Below, piece by piece: positions 47,883 through 56,503 of a stretch of DNA of 64,000 nucleotides (positions are counted from its first letter, which is position 1; each line of letters starts with the position of its first letter). The position numbers were made by a program, and so were the translations under genes. Origin of the DNA: Jiangella gansuensis DSM 44835 (GTDB lineage: Bacteria; Actinomycetota; Actinomycetes; Jiangellales; Jiangellaceae); the NCBI RefSeq assembly GCF_000515395.1, contig NZ_KI911782.1, forward strand, positions 2,912,606-2,976,605, read 5' to 3'. The notes under the pieces were generated by a model, which was not told the origin of the DNA, did no database searches, and saw only the letters and a list, made by a program, of their open reading frames with translations.

Positions 47883-48686
47883 TCAGAACACGGGCCAGGG
47901 AACCGGCATCCGCCCCTCGGGACTGGGCAGGGCTCCCCGGGCCAGCAGGACGTCGACCCGCTGGGCGGTCGCGGCCACCTCGTCGTCGTCCAGCAGACCG
48001 CCCAGGGTGGCACCCAGCGGGCCGTCGAGCAGCGTCCGCACCGATTCCAGCTCGGCCCGTTCGCCGGCGGTGATGGGTTCGCCCGCCCAGCCCCACAGGA
48101 CGGTGCGCAGCTTGGGCTCGACGTTGAAGCAGACGCCGTGGTCGACGCCCACGATCGCGGCCAGCCCCGAGGCGACGGCGGGGTCGGCGGCCAGGACATG
48201 CCCGCCTTTGCGGTCGGCGTTGTTCACGACGGCGTCGAACAGCGCCAGCCGCCGCAGGCCGGGGTCATCGGCATGGACGAGCACCACCGGGTCGCCGTCC
48301 CCGTCGACCGCGTGCAGGATGGGCAGCCAGCCCTCCCCCGCGGCACCGGGCGCGACGACGTCCACCCACGACGGGGCCGGCGCGGACGGCTGTTCCATCC
48401 ACGCCTGGCACATGCCCGGTCCGAATGGGCCGTCGGGCCGGAACACCGTCGGCGGCACGACGTGCCACCCGGCGGCCCGGGACAGCTCGTACGCGGCGAC
48501 CTCGCGGGCGGCCAGGGTGCCGTCGGGGAAGTCCCAGAGCGGCTGTTCGCCCCGGATCGGCTTGTAGACGCAGCGCACCGTCTGCTCGCCGTGGCTAACC
48601 TGCCCGACGAGGGTGAGGTTGGACGCGACGACCAACCGCCCTTCGACCGTCAGCTCACCGTCGCGCAGCAGGCTCAGCAGGTCCAC
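47883..48686 (-). CDS. SCO1664 family protein (phosphatidylinositol kinase-like fold)
   Basis: This 267-residue protein matches the SCO1664 family from memory. It has a PI3/4-kinase-like pattern: [20 protein letters not shown] (lysine strand), [20 protein letters not shown], then [16 protein letters not shown] (N-x2-D-R-K catalytic loop) and [10 protein letters not shown] (metal Asp). Its substrate is unknown. It lies six bases downstream of the DUF3090 gene and 19 bases upstream of mshC on the same strand, so these are probably cotranscribed. Confidence 0.9.
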   Translation of the reverse strand: MDLLSLLRDGELTVEGRLVVASNLTLVGQVSHGEQTVRCVYKPIRGEQPLWDFPDGTLAAREVAAYELSRAAGWHVVPPTVFRPDGPFGPGMCQAWMEQPSAPAPSWVDVVAPGAAGEGWLPILHAVDGDGDPVVLVHADDPGLRRLALFDAVVNNADRKGGHVLAADPAVASGLAAIVGVDHGVCFNVEPKLRTVLWGWAGEPITAGERAELESVRTLLDGPLGATLGGLLDDDEVAATAQRVDVLLARGALPSPEGRMPVPWPVF

Positions 48687-48692
48687 GCGGGG

Positions 48693-49253
48693 TCAGTCCC
48701 GCCGCCGGTAGCCGTTCTGGCGTGGGCAGACGTGACCGGCCGGGTCGAGCGGCAGGCTGCACAGCGGGCACGGCGGCCGCCCGGCCGCGACGACGGCCTG
48801 GGCGCGTTTGGCGAACGCCCGCGCCTCCTGCCCGGACAGCCGCACCACCATGACGTCGCGGTCGGATTCGTCGGGGTCGTCCGGCGGCTCGCTCTCGTCG
48901 TCGGTGACGGCGTAGGCGGCGACGACGACCCGTTCGGCGTCGGTGTCCCAGGACAGCGTCATGGCGCCGACCCGGAACTCCTCGACGATGGGCTGCTCCA
49001 GCGGGTCGAGGTCCTCGGTGTCCGGTGGCGCGACCGCCGGCACGGACGTGAGCCCGCCGGCCCGGCGAAGGATCTCGTCGAGCATGGCGTCGACCCGCTC
49101 GGCGAGCACCGACACCTGCTCCTTCTCGAGCAGAACGCTGATCAGCTGGGTGGCGTCGCGTGCCTGGAGGAAGAAGGAACGCTCGCCGGGGCGCCCGACG
49201 GTGCCGGCGACGAACCGGTCGGGCGAATCGAATCGGTACACCTGCGCGACCAC
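48693..49253 (-). CDS. DUF3090 family protein
   Basis: The 186-residue protein starts MVAQVYRFDSPDRFVAGTVG and has GERSFFLQARDATQLISVLL, a pattern I recall for DUF3090. It ends with a probable zinc knuckle: PPCPLCSLPLDPAGHVCPRQNG gives CxxC and a later Cys. A long acidic loop (ESEPPDDPDESDRD) lies in the second half. Function is unknown. It is always found next to SCO1664-like and phosphomutase-like genes in actinobacteria, as here. Confidence 0.9.
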   Translation of the reverse strand: MVAQVYRFDSPDRFVAGTVGRPGERSFFLQARDATQLISVLLEKEQVSVLAERVDAMLDEILRRAGGLTSVPAVAPPDTEDLDPLEQPIVEEFRVGAMTLSWDTDAERVVVAAYAVTDDESEPPDDPDESDRDVMVVRLSGQEARAFAKRAQAVVAAGRPPCPLCSLPLDPAGHVCPRQNGYRRRD

Positions 49254-49333
49254 GGCTGCAGCCTATCTCGGGCCACGCGGCGCGCGTTGATCACCTGTCA
49301 GCGCGGCGCGGCCGGGCTGCTCAGCCGCCCGGC

Positions 49334-50029
49334 TCACGTGCCCGCGCCACCGCCGACGACGGCGTCGCCGGCGGGCACGCTGCGCTGCTCCTGCCGGGCA
49401 GGCGGGGCCAGGAAGCCCAGGTCGCCGCTGACGTCGTTGAGGCGCAGCACGAACGGGCGGTGCTCGGTGTAGGAGACGACGGTGACCGAGCAGGGGTCGA
49501 TCACGATGCGCTGGAAATGGTCCAGGTGCATGCCCAGCGCGTCGGCGACGACGGCTTTGATGACGTCGGCGTGGGACACCGCCAGCCACACCGCCCCGGC
49601 GCCGCCGTCCGTGGCGGCCAGCCGGGTGTCGTGGTCGCGTACCGCCGCCACGGCCCGTTCCTGCACGGCGCGCAGCGACTCGCCGCCTGGGAAGACCACG
49701 CCGGAGGGGTGGTCCTGCACGACCTTCCAGAGCCGTTCCTCGCGCAGCTCGGCCAGCGGCCGCCCGGTCCAGCTGCCGTAGTCGCACTCGGTGAGGCGGT
49801 CGTCGATGACGACGTCGCGGCCGGCGGCGATGCCGCGGGCGGTCTCGGCACAGCGTTCGAGCGGGCTGCTGACGACGGCCGCGGGCCGCGCCGCCCGCAA
49901 CCGCTCCGCGAGCCGGACGACCGCGGCCCGGCCGTTCTCGTCGAGGGCGACTCCGGGGGTCCGGCCTGCCAGCACGCCGGCCGCGTTCGCGGCGGTCCGG
50001 CCGTGCCGTACGAGGACGACTGTTGGCAT
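49334..50029 (-). CDS. Histidine phosphatase (MSMEG_4193-like putative phosphomutase)
   Basis: The 231-residue protein belongs to the histidine phosphatase superfamily. It has the catalytic RHG motif in VLVRHGRTAANAAGVLAGRT, the Arg of SSPLERCAETA, the acid-base ECDYGSWTGRPL and the second His in LAVSHADVIKAVV. The 80-base gap upstream of the DUF3090 gene has no visible terminator. Its substrate is unknown. It is divergent from the M23 peptidase gene, across 206 bases that hold no recognised riboswitch. Confidence 0.91.
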   Translation of the reverse strand: MPTVVLVRHGRTAANAAGVLAGRTPGVALDENGRAAVVRLAERLRAARPAAVVSSPLERCAETARGIAAGRDVVIDDRLTECDYGSWTGRPLAELREERLWKVVQDHPSGVVFPGGESLRAVQERAVAAVRDHDTRLAATDGGAGAVWLAVSHADVIKAVVADALGMHLDHFQRIVIDPCSVTVVSYTEHRPFVLRLNDVSGDLGFLAPPARQEQRSVPAGDAVVGGGAGT

Positions 50030-50235
50030 GTCCGAAGCCTACGAGGCGTCGGCAGCACCCGAACATCTGGGCGATTTGTTCCAGTTGGCGGTTACCTCGG
50101 CGTACATTGAGGTGGGCCAAGGGGGTCGCAATGGGCGTCAATCTGGGCTAGGTATGTCTGGGACGAACGTTGTCGCCGGTGGGCCGTACGGCCGAACCGG
50201 CGGCGCGGGCCGGGCGGAGGGAGACACGACGCGGT

Positions 50236-51669
50236 ATGCGGTGCCTCGAACGTCAGCGGAGGGTCGCGGTGGCGGCCGCGACGAGCTTCGCCCTGGCCCT
50301 GGCCATCACGCCGGCCCGGGCCGAGCCCACTCCGGACCCGGACTCCCCAACCCCGACGGTCACCACGCAGCCGCCGACGGCCACCACCCAGCCGCCGGCT
50401 GAGACCGAACAGCCGACGACACCCCCGACGACGCCGCTACCCACCACACCACCCGCGACACCGCCCGCCGGCACGCCGGCCCCGCCCGACCCGCCGCAGC
50501 CGCCCAGGCCGCCGAACACCGACGAGGAACCGCCCGCACCACCGGCCGACCCGAACGAGGCCTACGAGCAGGCGCTCCAGGGCGCCCAGACGGTGGCCGT
50601 CGCCGAGGCGCAGCGGCTGCTCTCCCAGGTGATGGGCGATCTCGACACCGCCCGCGCGTCGTTCGCCGAAGCGTCCGCGGCCGCCGACGACGCCCGCGCC
50701 ACCGACGTGCAGGCGCGCCAGCAGCTGGCCATCGCCGCCGAAGCCGTCGCCCGCACCCAGCGGCAGATCGACGAGCTCAGTGCCCGCACCGAGTCCACCC
50801 GCAACTCCTTGGGTGCGCTGGCCCGGCAGGCCTACCAGGGCAACAACCTCAGCGCTCTGGGTGTGGTGCTGGCGGCCGAGACGCCGGACGAGCTGGCCTC
50901 GCGCTACATGGGCATGCGGGCGATGCTGCGTACCGGCAGTGCCGCGCTCGAGCAGATGGCCGTCGACCAGGCCGAGCTGAGCAACGCCCACGCCCGGCTG
51001 GAGGCACAGCGCCGGCAGCGGGAGCGAAGCGCCGACGCCGCCAGTGAGTCGCTGGCCGCCCGCGAGGCCGCCGAGCAGGCAGCGCTGGCCGCACAGCAGG
51101 TGCTCGACGACACCACCACGCTGGTCAACGCGGCGTTGCAGGCCGCCGAGCAGGCCAAGCTCGAGGACTACCAGCGGCACATGGAGATGTTGCAGCAGTC
51201 CACCGCGGTCGGCGAGATGCTGACGGCCGTCGACTACGGACCCGGCTACGGCACCGGCACGTTCGTCCGCCCGGCCACCGGCCCGACGACGTCGGAGTAC
51301 GGCCAGCGGCTGCACCCGATCCTGGGTTACGTGAAGATGCACACCGGTCTGGACTTCGGCCGCGGCGACGGGCGCATCTACGCCGCCGACGCCGGCACCG
51401 TCGTCGAGGCGCGCTGGAACAACGCCTACGGCAACATGGTGATCGTCGACCACGGCATGGTGAACGGCCAGCGGCTCACCACGATGTACGCGCACCAGAC
51501 CGACCTCATGGTCCAGCCGGGCCAGCGGGTCGAGAAGGGCCAGTACATCGGGAACATCGGGTCGACGGGCTACTCGACCGGGCCGCACCTGCACTTCGAG
51601 GTGCGCCTGGACGGGCAGCACACCGACCCGTGGCCGTGGGTGTCGAACGCGCCGCTGCCGGGCAGCTGA
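50236..51669 (+). CDS. Secreted M23 endopeptidase (NlpD/EnvC-like)
   Basis: The 477-residue protein has a signal peptide (RRVAVAAATSFALALAITPA), a long Thr/Pro-rich region (about 30-105), a coiled-coil domain (about 110-330, Ala/Gln/Glu-rich) and a C-terminal M23 domain with MHTGLDFGRGDG (first zinc His/Asp), TTMYAHQTDL and GPHLHFEVRLDG (HxH). The active-site residues are complete, so it should cut peptidoglycan cross-bridges. ATG 50236 follows GGAGGGAG with somewhat long spacing. The upstream gap has GGTTACC, possibly part of a regulator site. Confidence 0.92.
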   Translation: MRCLERQRRVAVAAATSFALALAITPARAEPTPDPDSPTPTVTTQPPTATTQPPAETEQPTTPPTTPLPTTPPATPPAGTPAPPDPPQPPRPPNTDEEPPAPPADPNEAYEQALQGAQTVAVAEAQRLLSQVMGDLDTARASFAEASAAADDARATDVQARQQLAIAAEAVARTQRQIDELSARTESTRNSLGALARQAYQGNNLSALGVVLAAETPDELASRYMGMRAMLRTGSAALEQMAVDQAELSNAHARLEAQRRQRERSADAASESLAAREAAEQAALAAQQVLDDTTTLVNAALQAAEQAKLEDYQRHMEMLQQSTAVGEMLTAVDYGPGYGTGTFVRPATGPTTSEYGQRLHPILGYVKMHTGLDFGRGDGRIYAADAGTVVEARWNNAYGNMVIVDHGMVNGQRLTTMYAHQTDLMVQPGQRVEKGQYIGNIGSTGYSTGPHLHFEVRLDGQHTDPWPWVSNAPLPGS

Positions 51670-51695
51670 CGCCGTCGTTCCAGCGGCCAGGCCGG

Positions 51696-52835
51696 TCAGT
51701 CGCGTAGCAGTTCGGCGAGCTGCTTGGCCACCGCCGCGGTCTCGATCAGGAAGCCGTCGTGGCCGTAAGGTGAATTCACCACCCGCACCTCGCCGCTGCG
51801 GGGGATGGCCGTGGCCAGTTCCTGCTGCTGCCACAGCGGGTACAGCCGGTCGGAGTCGATCCCGACGACGACGGTCTCCGCGCTGACCCGGGCCAGCGCC
51901 GCCGGGATGCCGCCGCGGCCACGGCCCACATCGTGGGTGTTCATCGCCTCGCTGAGCACGATGTAGGAGTTGGCGTCGAACCGACGCACCAGCTTGGCGG
52001 CCTGGTGGTCCAGGTAGGACTCGACGGCGAACCGCCCGCCCGCGGCGGGGTCCTCGCCGTCCTGGGGCAGGCGGCCGAACCTGGCCTGGAGCTCCGGCTC
52101 GCTGCGGTAGCTCAGGTGGGCGATGCGGCGGGCGACGCCCAGCCCTGCGGACGGTCCGCCACCGGGGCCGGCGTCGTAGTAGTCGCCGCCGCGAAACCTG
52201 GCGTCGGCCCGTACCGCGTGTGCCTGGGCCGAGCACAGGCCGATCTGCTCGGCCGATGCCGCGGCGCAGGTGGCGGCGAGCAGCAGCCCGCTGACGCGGT
52301 CCGGGTGGGTCACCGCCCACTCCAGCGCCCGCATCCCGCCCATCGACCCGCCGACGACCGCGGCCCAGGTGTCCACCCTCAGCACATCGGCCAGCAGGGC
52401 TTCGGCGGCCACCTGGTCGCGCACGGTGATCCGCGGGAAGCGGCCGGCCCACCGCCGCCCGTCCGGCGCCCGCGACGACGGCCCGGTGGTTCCCTGGCAG
52501 CCGCCGAGGACGTTCGGGGCGACGACGAAGTACCGATCGGTGTCGATGGCCCGGCCGGGGCCTACCAGTTCGTCCCACCATCCGGGTGTGGGGTGGCCGG
52601 GACCGGCGGGGCCGGCCACATGGCTGTCGCCGGTGAGTGCGTGCAGGACGAGGACGGCGTTCGACGCGTCCGGTGCGAGGGTCCCCCAGGTCTCGTAGGC
52701 GACCCGGACACCGGGCAGCGTCGTCCCGGACTCCAGCCGGAGGTCACCCGCGTCGGCGAACCTCCTGTTGCCGAGTGGGTCGCCCTCGTCCCAGGCACCG
52801 CTGGCCGCCGGGTCCCCGACTGCTTGCTCAGTCAC
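51696..52835 (-). CDS. metX: Homoserine O-acetyltransferase MetX
   Basis: MetX acetylates homoserine, giving the substrate for MetY. The 379-residue protein has the alpha/beta-hydrolase fold: LVLHALTGDSHVAG (oxyanion region), NVLGGCQGTTGPSS, nucleophile elbow VVGGSMGGMRALEW, Asp in VVVGIDSDRLYPL and catalytic His in SPYGHDGFL. A GTG at 52835 lies one base after the metY stop, so the pair is cotranslated; the ORF further upstream overlaps metY and is a shadow. Convergent with the M23 gene. Confidence 0.95.
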   Translation of the reverse strand: MTEQAVGDPAASGAWDEGDPLGNRRFADAGDLRLESGTTLPGVRVAYETWGTLAPDASNAVLVLHALTGDSHVAGPAGPGHPTPGWWDELVGPGRAIDTDRYFVVAPNVLGGCQGTTGPSSRAPDGRRWAGRFPRITVRDQVAAEALLADVLRVDTWAAVVGGSMGGMRALEWAVTHPDRVSGLLLAATCAAASAEQIGLCSAQAHAVRADARFRGGDYYDAGPGGGPSAGLGVARRIAHLSYRSEPELQARFGRLPQDGEDPAAGGRFAVESYLDHQAAKLVRRFDANSYIVLSEAMNTHDVGRGRGGIPAALARVSAETVVVGIDSDRLYPLWQQQELATAIPRSGEVRVVNSPYGHDGFLIETAAVAKQLAELLRD

Positions 52836-52836
52836 C

Positions 52837-54129
52837 TCAGCCCTTGACCGCCCGCAGGCCCGCCTCCAGGTCCGCGAGGATGTCCCCGATCCCCTCCAGT
52901 CCGACGGCCAGCCGGACCTGCCCTGCCGTGACGCCGGCACTGAGCTGCTCCTGCGGTGAAAGCTGCGAGTGCGTGGTGCTCGCCGGGTGGATGGCGAGGC
53001 TGCGCACGTCGCCGATGTTCGCCACGTGGCTGAACAGCTCCAGCGAGTCGATGAACGTGCGACCGGCTTCGATCCCGCCGGGCAGTTCGAACGTCAACAC
53101 CGCGCCGGCGCCATTCGGCAGATACTTCTGGGCGGTGGCATACCACGGACTGGACGCCAGGCCGGGGTAGTTGACCGAGGCGACCTCGTCGCGGCCTGTG
53201 AGCCACTCGGCCACCGCCTGCGCGTTCTGTACATGGCGCTCGAGCCGCAGGCTCAGCGTCTCCAGCCCCTGGGCGAGCAGGAACGCGTTGAACGGCGAGA
53301 TGGCCGTACCGAGGTTGCGGAGGAACTGCACGCGGGCTTTGGCGATGTAGGCCGCCGGGCCCAGAGCATCGGCGTACACCAGGCCGTGGTAGCTGGGGTC
53401 CGGGGTGGTGAACCCGGGGAACCGGTCGCCGTGCGCGGCGTAGTCGAAGCTGCCGCCGTCGACGACGACGCCGGCGATCGCGGTGCCGTGCCCGCCGATG
53501 TACTTGGTCGCCGAGTGCACGACGACGTCCGCGCCGAAGGCCAGCGGCCTGAGCAGATAGGGGGTTGCGATGGTGTTGTCGACGATCAGCGGCACGCCCA
53601 CCTCGTGCGCGACGGCGGCCACGGACTCGATGTCGAGGACGTCGCCCTTCGGGTTACCGATCGTCTCGCCGAAGAACGCCTTGGTCCGGTCCGTGACGGC
53701 GGCACGCCACGTCTGCGGGTCGTCCGGATGCTCGACGAAGCTCACCGAGACACCCATCTTCGGAAAGCTGTGCCGCAACAGGCTGTCCGTGCCGCCGTAC
53801 AGGCTGGCCGACGCCACGATGTGGTCGCCGGCTTCGGCGACGTTGAGCAGAGCCGCGGTGGTGGCACTCTGGCCGGACGAGACCAGCAGGGCGCCGACAC
53901 CACCCTCGAGGCTGGCCAGCCGCTGCTCGACGACGTCCTGTGTCGGGTTCATGATCCGTGTGTAGATGTTGCCCGGCTCGGCCAGGCTGAACAGGTCCGC
54001 GGCATGTTGCGTGTCGCGGAAGGCGTAGGACGTGGTCTGGTAGATCGGCAACGCCCGGGCACCGGTGGCGCTGTCCGGGGTCTGGCCGGCGTGGATCTGG
54101 CGGGTCTCGAAGGACCACTGGTCGCTCAT
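52837..54129 (-). CDS. metY: O-acetylhomoserine sulfhydrylase MetY
   Basis: MetY makes homocysteine from O-acetylhomoserine and sulfide using PLP. The 430-residue length and sequence fit the family: RALPIYQTTSYAFRDTQHAA, NPTQDVVEQRLASLEGG, then the PLP lysine in VVHSATKYIGGHG (K209) and the N-terminal part GETIGNPKGDVLDI. ATG 54129 is preceded by GAGGAG. A 193-base leader with a small Cys-containing ORF and a GC-rich hairpin precedes it. It forms a two-gene operon with metX. Confidence 0.96.
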   Translation of the reverse strand: MSDQWSFETRQIHAGQTPDSATGARALPIYQTTSYAFRDTQHAADLFSLAEPGNIYTRIMNPTQDVVEQRLASLEGGVGALLVSSGQSATTAALLNVAEAGDHIVASASLYGGTDSLLRHSFPKMGVSVSFVEHPDDPQTWRAAVTDRTKAFFGETIGNPKGDVLDIESVAAVAHEVGVPLIVDNTIATPYLLRPLAFGADVVVHSATKYIGGHGTAIAGVVVDGGSFDYAAHGDRFPGFTTPDPSYHGLVYADALGPAAYIAKARVQFLRNLGTAISPFNAFLLAQGLETLSLRLERHVQNAQAVAEWLTGRDEVASVNYPGLASSPWYATAQKYLPNGAGAVLTFELPGGIEAGRTFIDSLELFSHVANIGDVRSLAIHPASTTHSQLSPQEQLSAGVTAGQVRLAVGLEGIGDILADLEAGLRAVKG

Positions 54130-54202
54130 GCTGCTCCTCGGCAGGGTGGGTGTGACGGACGCGCGGCGGCGTGCTCCGGGCTGCGCCGTGCTCAGGACTC
54201 GG

Positions 54203-54228
54203 CCCGCGCGTACGCGGCGACGCGCGGG
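54203..54228 (-). promoter_or_regulatory. GC-rich hairpin in the metY leader
   Basis: On the minus strand CCCGCGCGT and ACGCGCGGG form a perfect 9-bp stem with an 8-base loop, 22 bases after the stop of the leader ORF and 74 bases before the metY start. No T-tract follows, so it is not a standard terminator; it could be the downstream structure of an attenuator or serve Rho-dependent control. This is inferred from position. Confidence 0.5.
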
Positions 54229-54250
54229 AGCTGTGGAGAGGCCGGCCAGG

Positions 54251-54322
54251 TCAGCGACACAGGCGGCTGGGTGCGCACATGGACTCGACGGGACGGCGAC
54301 GGGTCAACGTGGGCGCGAACAT
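54251..54322 (-). CDS. Cys-containing leader peptide ORF upstream of metYX
   Basis: An ORF of 23 codons, too short for ordinary gene tracks, reads MFAPTLTRRRPVESM then CAPSRLCR and stop. It resembles the actinobacterial 'putative leader peptide' type found before sulfur genes (LTRRRHVDLxRVASxLCR pattern, recalled from memory), sharing LTRRR, V-E/D and the S-x-LCR end. Two Cys codons, TGC and TGT, lie near its end. A GGAAG stretch lies upstream. Ribosome stalling when cysteine is scarce could control metYX expression through the downstream hairpin; this model follows cysteine-attenuation known in mycobacteria. Confidence 0.55.
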   Translation of the reverse strand: MFAPTLTRRRPVESMCAPSRLCR

Positions 54323-54371
54323 GGCGCCATTCTTCCCGGAGGATCGCCCAGCCGCCCAGGCGACGTTCATG

Positions 54372-54393
54372 ATGTGAGATTCACGTCTCACAT
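54372..54393. promoter_or_regulatory. Inverted repeat ATGTGAGA-n6-TCTCACAT in the metYX promoter region
   Basis: A perfect 8-bp inverted repeat with a 6-base spacer lies 18 bases beyond the uppP stop and about 50 bases upstream of the leader ORF. It is well placed for an operator of the metYX transcript. No regulator gene is nearby, and the site does not match the McbR consensus I recall. It could also be a short hairpin at the end of uppP. Confidence 0.5.
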
Positions 54394-54411
54394 ATCGGTG
54401 ATTCTGGTCGG

Positions 54412-55329
54412 TCACGCGCTCCAGGTTCCGGTCGCCAGCATCGCGAAGGTGAACAGCCCCAGCGCGATGCGGTAGACGATGAACGGCGCGAAGGACCGCT
54501 TCTCCAGCCACGACATCAGCCAGGCGATGACACCGAGGCCGACCAGGAAGGCGATCACCGTCGCGAGGATCGTCGGCCCGACACCGATGACGGACCCCTC
54601 CGCCATGGCGCCCGGCCATTCGAAGATGCCCGACCCGAGGACGGCGGGAATGGCCAGGAGGAACGCGAACCGGGCCGCCGCCGCGCGGTCGAGGCCGAGG
54701 AACAGGCCCATGCTGATGGATGCTCCCGACCGCGAGACGCCGGGGACCAGCGCCATCGCCTGCGCGAACCCGATGAGGACGGCGTCCTTGTACGTGAGCG
54801 CGGCGACGGGGCGTTCCTTGCGGCCGACGCGGTCGGCGACGCCGAGGATGATGCCGAGTACCACGAGCGTGGTGGCGATGATCCACAGCGAGCGGAAGTC
54901 GTCGCGGATGATGTCCTGCAGGAGGTAGCCGAGCGCGCCGATGGGGATGGTGCCGATGATGACGAACCAGCCCATGCGGGCGTCCTGCGGGTCGTAGTTC
55001 TGCTTCCGGCGCCGGCGCCCGCGCACCGGCCCCGATGCGGACCCCGATCCCGACGAGGCCAGCGCACTGGACGCCGACGCACCGGACGCGACCGACGACC
55101 GCGTGAAGAGCGACCGGAACCAGGCGCTGACGATCCGGCCGATGTCACGGGCGAAGTACAGGATGACCGCTGCCTCGGTGCCGATCTGTGTGACGGCGGT
55201 GAAGGCGGCGCCGGGGTCGTCCCAGCCGAACAGCTCGGGGTAGATGCGCAGATGCGCGCTGGACGAGATCGGCAGGAACTCAGTCAGGCCCTGCAAGATG
55301 CCCAGGACGGCAGCCTGAAACCACTCCAT
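54412..55329 (-). CDS. uppP: Undecaprenyl-diphosphatase UppP (BacA)
   Basis: UppP recycles the lipid carrier for cell-wall synthesis by hydrolysing undecaprenyl diphosphate. The 305-residue membrane protein has both signature regions: LQGLTEFLPISSSAHLRI (with the catalytic Glu) and LVPGVSRSGASISMGLFLGL. About eight membrane segments are visible. A Ser/Ala/Gly-rich insert (about residues 76-105, ending in basic RGRRRRK) enlarges a cytoplasmic loop and is unusual. It lies upstream of metYX on the same strand, 90 bases before the leader ORF. Confidence 0.95.
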   Translation of the reverse strand: MEWFQAAVLGILQGLTEFLPISSSAHLRIYPELFGWDDPGAAFTAVTQIGTEAAVILYFARDIGRIVSAWFRSLFTRSSVASGASASSALASSGSGSASGPVRGRRRRKQNYDPQDARMGWFVIIGTIPIGALGYLLQDIIRDDFRSLWIIATTLVVLGIILGVADRVGRKERPVAALTYKDAVLIGFAQAMALVPGVSRSGASISMGLFLGLDRAAAARFAFLLAIPAVLGSGIFEWPGAMAEGSVIGVGPTILATVIAFLVGLGVIAWLMSWLEKRSFAPFIVYRIALGLFTFAMLATGTWSA

Positions 55330-55357
55330 CTGACCGTTCGACTCCTCTGTTGCCCGC

Positions 55358-56407
55358 TCAGGACGCCAGTCCGGCCGCGTCCAACGCCTCGGCGACGGTT
55401 CGCAGCGTGGCCATCCGCTGATCGAGATCGCCCGCGTGGGCTGCGACGGACAGCGTCGTCACGCCGGATTCGGCGTAGGCGTGCAGCCGGTCGCGGATCC
55501 GCTCCGGCGGCCCGATCAGCGCGGTCCGGTCGACGAACTCCAGCGGAACGGCCGCCGCGGCCTCGCGGTGCTTTCGGTCCAGGAAGAGGTCCTGGACGGC
55601 GCGGGCGGCGGCGCCGAACCCCATCCGGACGGCGAGTGCGTTGTAGAAGTTCTGCTGCCGGCTGCCCATGCCGCCGAGGTACAGCGCGGAATAGGCGCGG
55701 ATGGGCGCGGCACAGGCGTCGAGGTCGTCGCCGACCGCGACCGGCACGGTGGGGACGACGTCGAAGCCGTCCAGCGTGGCGCCGGTCTTCTCGCGGCCGG
55801 CGCGGATCAACTCCAGCGAGTCGGCGGCATGCTCGGGTGCGTAGAACACACCCAGCCAGCCGTCGGCCAGCTCACCTGTCAGTTCGAGGTTGCGCGGGCC
55901 GATCGAGGCCAGGTACAGCGGGATGGACGGCCGCGCCGGGTGCACGGTCAGCTGCAGCGACTTGCCGGGGCCGTCGGGCAGCGGCAGCTGCCAGTGGTCG
56001 CCGTCGTAGGCCAGGCGCTGCCGCGAGAGCGCCAGCCGGACGATGTCGACGTATTCGCGGGTGCGGGCCAGCGGCCGGTCGAACCGGACACCGTGCCAGC
56101 CTTCGGAGACCTGCGGGCCGGAGACGCCGAGCCCGAGCCGGAACCGCCCGCCGGACAGGGTGTCCAGGGTGGCGGCGGTCATGGCAGTGGCGGCGGGCGT
56201 GCGGGCCGGGATCTGCATGACGGCGCTGCCGACGTCGATGCGCTCGGTCTGCGCGGCCACCCAGGCGAGCACCGTGGGCGCGTCTGATCCGTAGGCTTCC
56301 GCCGCCCAGACGACGCTGTAGCCCAGCCGGTCGGCTTCCCTGGCCAATGCCAGGTTGTCGGCGTTGTCGCCGCCGCCCCAGTAGCCGAGGTTGAGCCCCA
56401 GCCGCAT
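55358..56407 (-). CDS. LLM class F420-dependent oxidoreductase
   Basis: The 349-residue protein belongs to the luciferase-like monooxygenase superfamily, F420 branch: MRLGLNLGYWGGGDNADNLA, AREADRLGYSVVWAAEAYGS, VMQIPARTPAATAMTAATLD, SGGRFRLGLGVSGPQVSEGWHG and PIPLYL-like (here SIPLYLASIGPRNLELTGE). These are the segments that bind F420. The substrate is unknown. ATG 56407 fits the family. It lies 28 bases upstream of uppP and is divergent from the aldo/keto reductase. Confidence 0.93.
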   Translation of the reverse strand: MRLGLNLGYWGGGDNADNLALAREADRLGYSVVWAAEAYGSDAPTVLAWVAAQTERIDVGSAVMQIPARTPAATAMTAATLDTLSGGRFRLGLGVSGPQVSEGWHGVRFDRPLARTREYVDIVRLALSRQRLAYDGDHWQLPLPDGPGKSLQLTVHPARPSIPLYLASIGPRNLELTGELADGWLGVFYAPEHAADSLELIRAGREKTGATLDGFDVVPTVPVAVGDDLDACAAPIRAYSALYLGGMGSRQQNFYNALAVRMGFGAAARAVQDLFLDRKHREAAAAVPLEFVDRTALIGPPERIRDRLHAYAESGVTTLSVAAHAGDLDQRMATLRTVAEALDAAGLAS

Positions 56408-56503
56408 TCGTCACCTCCCGAACACCGTTCGTCGCTGCCGCGGACTCTACCCGTCCGGCGATCCGCACCCCGCGTCCGTGTCCCCACCGGGTAGCCTCGC
56501 GGC

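Noticed and set aside
50030-50235. c-di-AMP (ydaO) riboswitch upstream of the M23 peptidase
   Set aside because: Cell-wall hydrolases often have one, but the conserved ydaO segments are not recognisable here.
54203-54228. Intrinsic terminator in the metY leader
   Set aside because: The hairpin is strong but no T-tract follows on the minus strand.
54130-54411. SAM-IV or other SAM riboswitch upstream of metY
   Set aside because: Such riboswitches occur before met genes in actinobacteria, but the conserved SAM-IV core segments could not be found; the leader ORF plus hairpin fits better.
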